DNA of 64,000 nt from Fidelibacterota bacterium UBA2986 (lineage in GTDB: Bacteria; Fidelibacterota; Marinisomatia; Marinisomatales; AB-629-J13), in contig DEAI01000008.1 of NCBI GenBank assembly GCA_002346675.1, positions 130,573-194,572 of the forward strand. Reading direction: 5' to 3'. Positions 61,738 to 64,000 of this stretch are shown one piece after another; within the stretch, counting starts at the first letter, position 1; every line of letters starts with the position of its first letter. A program made the position numbers and the translations under genes. Below the pieces are notes generated by a model. That model had not been told where the DNA came from and did no database searches. It saw only the letters and a program-made list of their open reading frames with translations.

Positions 61738-64000
61738 TTATGCAGGATTTAATTTGTCATATAATTCCATAAACTTCTTATTCCAATAATTTTTTTCTAA
61801 AAACTCTTTCCTGAGCGTTCTATCTTTTATTTTGAATGATTTTTCCATAATGATACTATGTGCATCTAAAATATATTGATTAGCAATATCTGTTTTGCCA
61901 TTTACTAAAAAAGCTTTGATTAAAACATAATAATATTCCATTTCCTCAAATTTAATACCTTCCTTTAATTCTTCTTGAATTAAAGCAATATATTCTTGTG
62001 AGTTTTGGGATTCTCCGAGGGCAAAATGATTCAAGGCATTAAATGCTTTTGGAATCACTCTCATAGTTAGATCAAAGTCTGGCGGTATATTTTTTATAAT
62101 AAAATCAAAATGCTTAATGGATTTATTATGATTTCCATCATAATAATTATATCTTCCTGAATAATAATTAGATAATAACACCATAAACGGGATACCCAGT
62201 TGGTCTGTTAGGGTGTTTATTTTTTCTAAATAATGAAAAGTACTATCAAGCTGATCCCGGTAATAATAAGATTCTGCCATCCTTATGTAAGAACCAAAAC
62301 TAATCAATTCCTGGTTCAAATTTTCTGCAATCTTATATGCCATTAAAGTATTTTTATGAGCACTATCTAGGTCTCCAATTTTTTCATAAAAATCTGAATA
62401 ACTTCCTACTACTAATTGAAGCGCTTCCTGTTTTTTATATTTTATAGCTAATTCATTTGCTTCATCTAAAATAGACTTGGCTTTTTCTAATTGTCCATTT
62501 TCAAGTAAAAGGTCAGCATAATTTGGTAATACCAAGGGTAGGTCATGTTTATCTCCATACTTTCTGGCCATATCAACAGAAATGTTCATATATTTCAATC
62601 CTTCATCTTTTTTCCCCTGCTTTATTAAAAGATTGGACAAATACTTTGAAGCCTCAGCTGTACCTTTTTTATAGTCTATTTTTTCTGAAGTCTGATAAAA
62701 CTGCAGATAATAAACTGCAGCCGAATCTAAATTATTTTTTCCATATTCATAATAAAAACCATATTGCTCATATCCATGTCCAACCGCAATATAATTTTTC
62801 GTTTTTAAACCAATTTTAACCGCTTTTTTTGAGTATTCCCGCATCTCCATGAGTTTACCTTGTCTATATGATATCCAACCCAATAATGACCATGAAGAAG
62901 CAAGATTATTATCAATATCAGTTGACATTTTCAGTAAACTTTCAGCCATTTGCCAATCTTCAGAGTTCTGCTGGTATTGCACCTTATATTTCCCTTTTAA
63001 CATATATTCATAGGCAACTGGATCTGCCTTATAAGTCTCACTTACTAACTCATGGTCACTCTTTTTATATGATATTTTATTCGAAAGATTTTCTGCAAGA
63101 TTACTAACAATGAGTGACGCATTTTCTAACTTTTCTGTCCATTTATTTCCAAAAATAGTCATATTCTTTTTATGATCCTGTAATTGGCACCGAAGATTGA
63201 ACTGGTCAATAGTCTTATGGATACTGCTGGTTAAAATAAAACTCACATCCAATTCTTTAGCAATATCGATTTCAGACAGATCAGAATCTTTATATTTGCT
63301 TACAGAATTCATTGATGCTACACGAATATTCCCTAGGCGACTCATTTCAATGATTAGATCTTCCGTCAAACCATAAGCCCAAGGCTCATCATCTGCTTGA
63401 CCTAAATTTTTCATATAAAGAATTGCAATAGATGGGATTTCATTATCATCTGCTGAAAAGCTAGATAAAACCATATATCCTAAAGCAATAACACCAATTA
63501 TAGATGTCACTAAACCAAAAATTGATATTGCACTCCATTTGGGTCCAGCTTTTTCTTTAACTACAAGTTTTGCTTTGACCTGAGTCAGATCTGTCTCTGG
63601 GAGACCATGAGAGACAATACAATAAGCTTTGACCTCCTGTGAAACCCCCTGTAATTGTAGTTTTCCAAGGGATACGGTTTTAAAGTTTGGGTCTCTTTCT
63701 AGAGATGCATTAACTCTGCCTGAAACAGCAATCCCGCCTGATGCAGAGAAAGGTTCTATACGAGATGCAATATTTACATCATCGCCAATGACATCACTAC
63801 CCTGAAAAACAACCTCACCCTGATGTATACCAATTCTTAAATTTAGATTCTCTACAGTCTTAACTATTTTCTGAATTTTAATTGCACATTCTACCGCATC
63901 AAGATTGGTCTCAAATGAAAGAAGTAAACCATCGCCAATCTCCTTAAGCCATTCACCTTTATACGACTCAACAATAGGTTTTAAAAGTTCACGTTGTTTC
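61738..64000 (-). CDS. Class III adenylate/guanylate cyclase with membrane helix and TPR repeats (5' end cut by window)
   Basis: The minus-strand frame is open from the stop at 61738 through the window end, at least 754 codons. The visible N-terminal part (bases 64000 to about 63600) is a class III cyclase domain: GEWLKEIGDGLLLSFE, LRIGIHQGEVVFQGSDVIGDDVNIASRIEPFSASGGIAVS. A membrane helix follows (SIFGLVTSIIGVIALGYMVLSS, near 63460-63520), then a CadC/TolB-like segment (IPSIAILYMKNLG...YGLTEDLIIEMSRLGNIRVAS), then many TPR repeats to the C-terminus. Makes cAMP or cGMP in response to an unknown input. An internal GTG at 63510 is not the true start. Confidence 0.87.
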   Translation of the reverse strand, partial: KQRELLKPIVESYKGEWLKEIGDGLLLSFETNLDAVECAIKIQKIVKTVENLNLRIGIHQGEVVFQGSDVIGDDVNIASRIEPFSASGGIAVSGRVNASLERDPNFKTVSLGKLQLQGVSQEVKAYCIVSHGLPETDLTQVKAKLVVKEKAGPKWSAISIFGLVTSIIGVIALGYMVLSSFSADDNEIPSIAILYMKNLGQADDEPWAYGLTEDLIIEMSRLGNIRVASMNSVSKYKDSDLSEIDIAKELDVSFILTSSIHKTIDQFNLRCQLQDHKKNMTIFGNKWTEKLENASLIVSNLAENLSNKISYKKSDHELVSETYKADPVAYEYMLKGKYKVQYQQNSEDWQMAESLLKMSTDIDNNLASSWSLLGWISYRQGKLMEMREYSKKAVKIGLKTKNYIAVGHGYEQYGFYYEYGKNNLDSAAVYYLQFYQTSEKIDYKKGTAEASKYLSNLLIKQGKKDEGLKYMNISVDMARKYGDKHDLPLVLPNYADLLLENGQLEKAKSILDEANELAIKYKKQEALQLVVGSYSDFYEKIGDLDSAHKNTLMAYKIAENLNQELISFGSYIRMAESYYYRDQLDSTFHYLEKINTLTDQLGIPFMVLLSNYYSGRYNYYDGNHNKSIKHFDFIIKNIPPDFDLTMRVIPKAFNALNHFALGESQNSQEYIALIQEELKEGIKFEEMEYYYVLIKAFLVNGKTDIANQYILDAHSIIMEKSFKIKDRTLRKEFLEKNYWNKKFMELYDKLNPA

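Noticed and set aside
1..64000. Mobile elements, CRISPR arrays, rRNA or tRNA genes, phage genes
   Set aside because: No transposase or integrase, no direct-repeat/spacer pattern, and no recognisable tRNA or rRNA segment was seen on either strand by reading; a computational scan was not possible.

Overview
The window looks like a chromosomal segment of an AT-rich, Gram-negative member of the Fibrobacteres-Chlorobi-Bacteroidetes (FCB) group. A marine Marinimicrobia (SAR406/Neomarinimicrobiota)-type bacterium is the best guess. The reasons are SusC/SusD and other TonB-dependent receptors, DUF5916-type outer-membrane proteins, FPNPFNP-type C-terminal sorting tails, many lipoproteins, and a house-style C-terminal GWN/GYW repeat module. 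This assignment is inference; no rRNA or tRNA gene was recognised. No transposase, integrase, CRISPR array or prophage is visible, and base composition looks even.

Layout: (i) 1-7.7 kb: a mixed block with a DUF2231 membrane protein, a peroxiredoxin with an in-frame UGA at its catalytic Cys, a zinc ribbon-Smr/GIY-YIG pair, a small HTH protein, a DUF1028 exported protein, a Cys-repeat lipoprotein, a tandem GNAT protein and a GMC oxidoreductase. (ii) 8-13.5 kb: two large surface or exported proteins. (iii) 13.6-25.1 kb, minus strand: a tightly overlapping phenylacetate operon, paaA-B-C-D-G-H-I-J-Y-Z, followed by an enoyl-CoA hydratase and a fused alpha-keto acid dehydrogenase E1. (iv) 25.3-35.7 kb: an aminotransferase, then a SusC/SusD pair behind a CRP-like palindrome, a formamidase-family lipoprotein and a DUF6580 membrane protein, then a sodium:solute symporter/cupin/EamA group on the minus strand. 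(v) 35.8-41 kb: two convergent paralogous TonB-dependent receptors. (vi) 41.4-53.6 kb: exported beta-propeller proteins, lipoproteins, a PqqB-like hydrolase, a cation:proton antiporter, an arylsulfotransferase-type protein and a leucine-rich-repeat protein. (vii) 53.6-61.7 kb: housekeeping genes (phosphoesterase, cysteine desulfurase, mnmA, a LytR_C protein, rsfS, argS, marC, rocD). (viii) 61.7-64 kb: a 5'-truncated class III nucleotide cyclase with TPR repeats.

The main discovery is two genes interrupted only by a UGA that sits exactly where a redox-active cysteine is expected. One is the peroxidatic Cys of a BCP-type peroxiredoxin (TPG-UGA-TKQAC). The other is the first Cys of a CxxC-type redoxin motif (APG-UGA-PVC) inside a large exported fusion of LVIVD propeller, Hydin-like domain, redoxin and GWN repeats. 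Both have a GC-rich hairpin with a G-initial apical loop 15-17 nt after the UGA, as expected for a bacterial SECIS. They are best read as selenoproteins, and the second architecture looks new. A second theme is a shared C-terminal double GWN...GYW repeat on five exported proteins with unrelated N-terminal domains.
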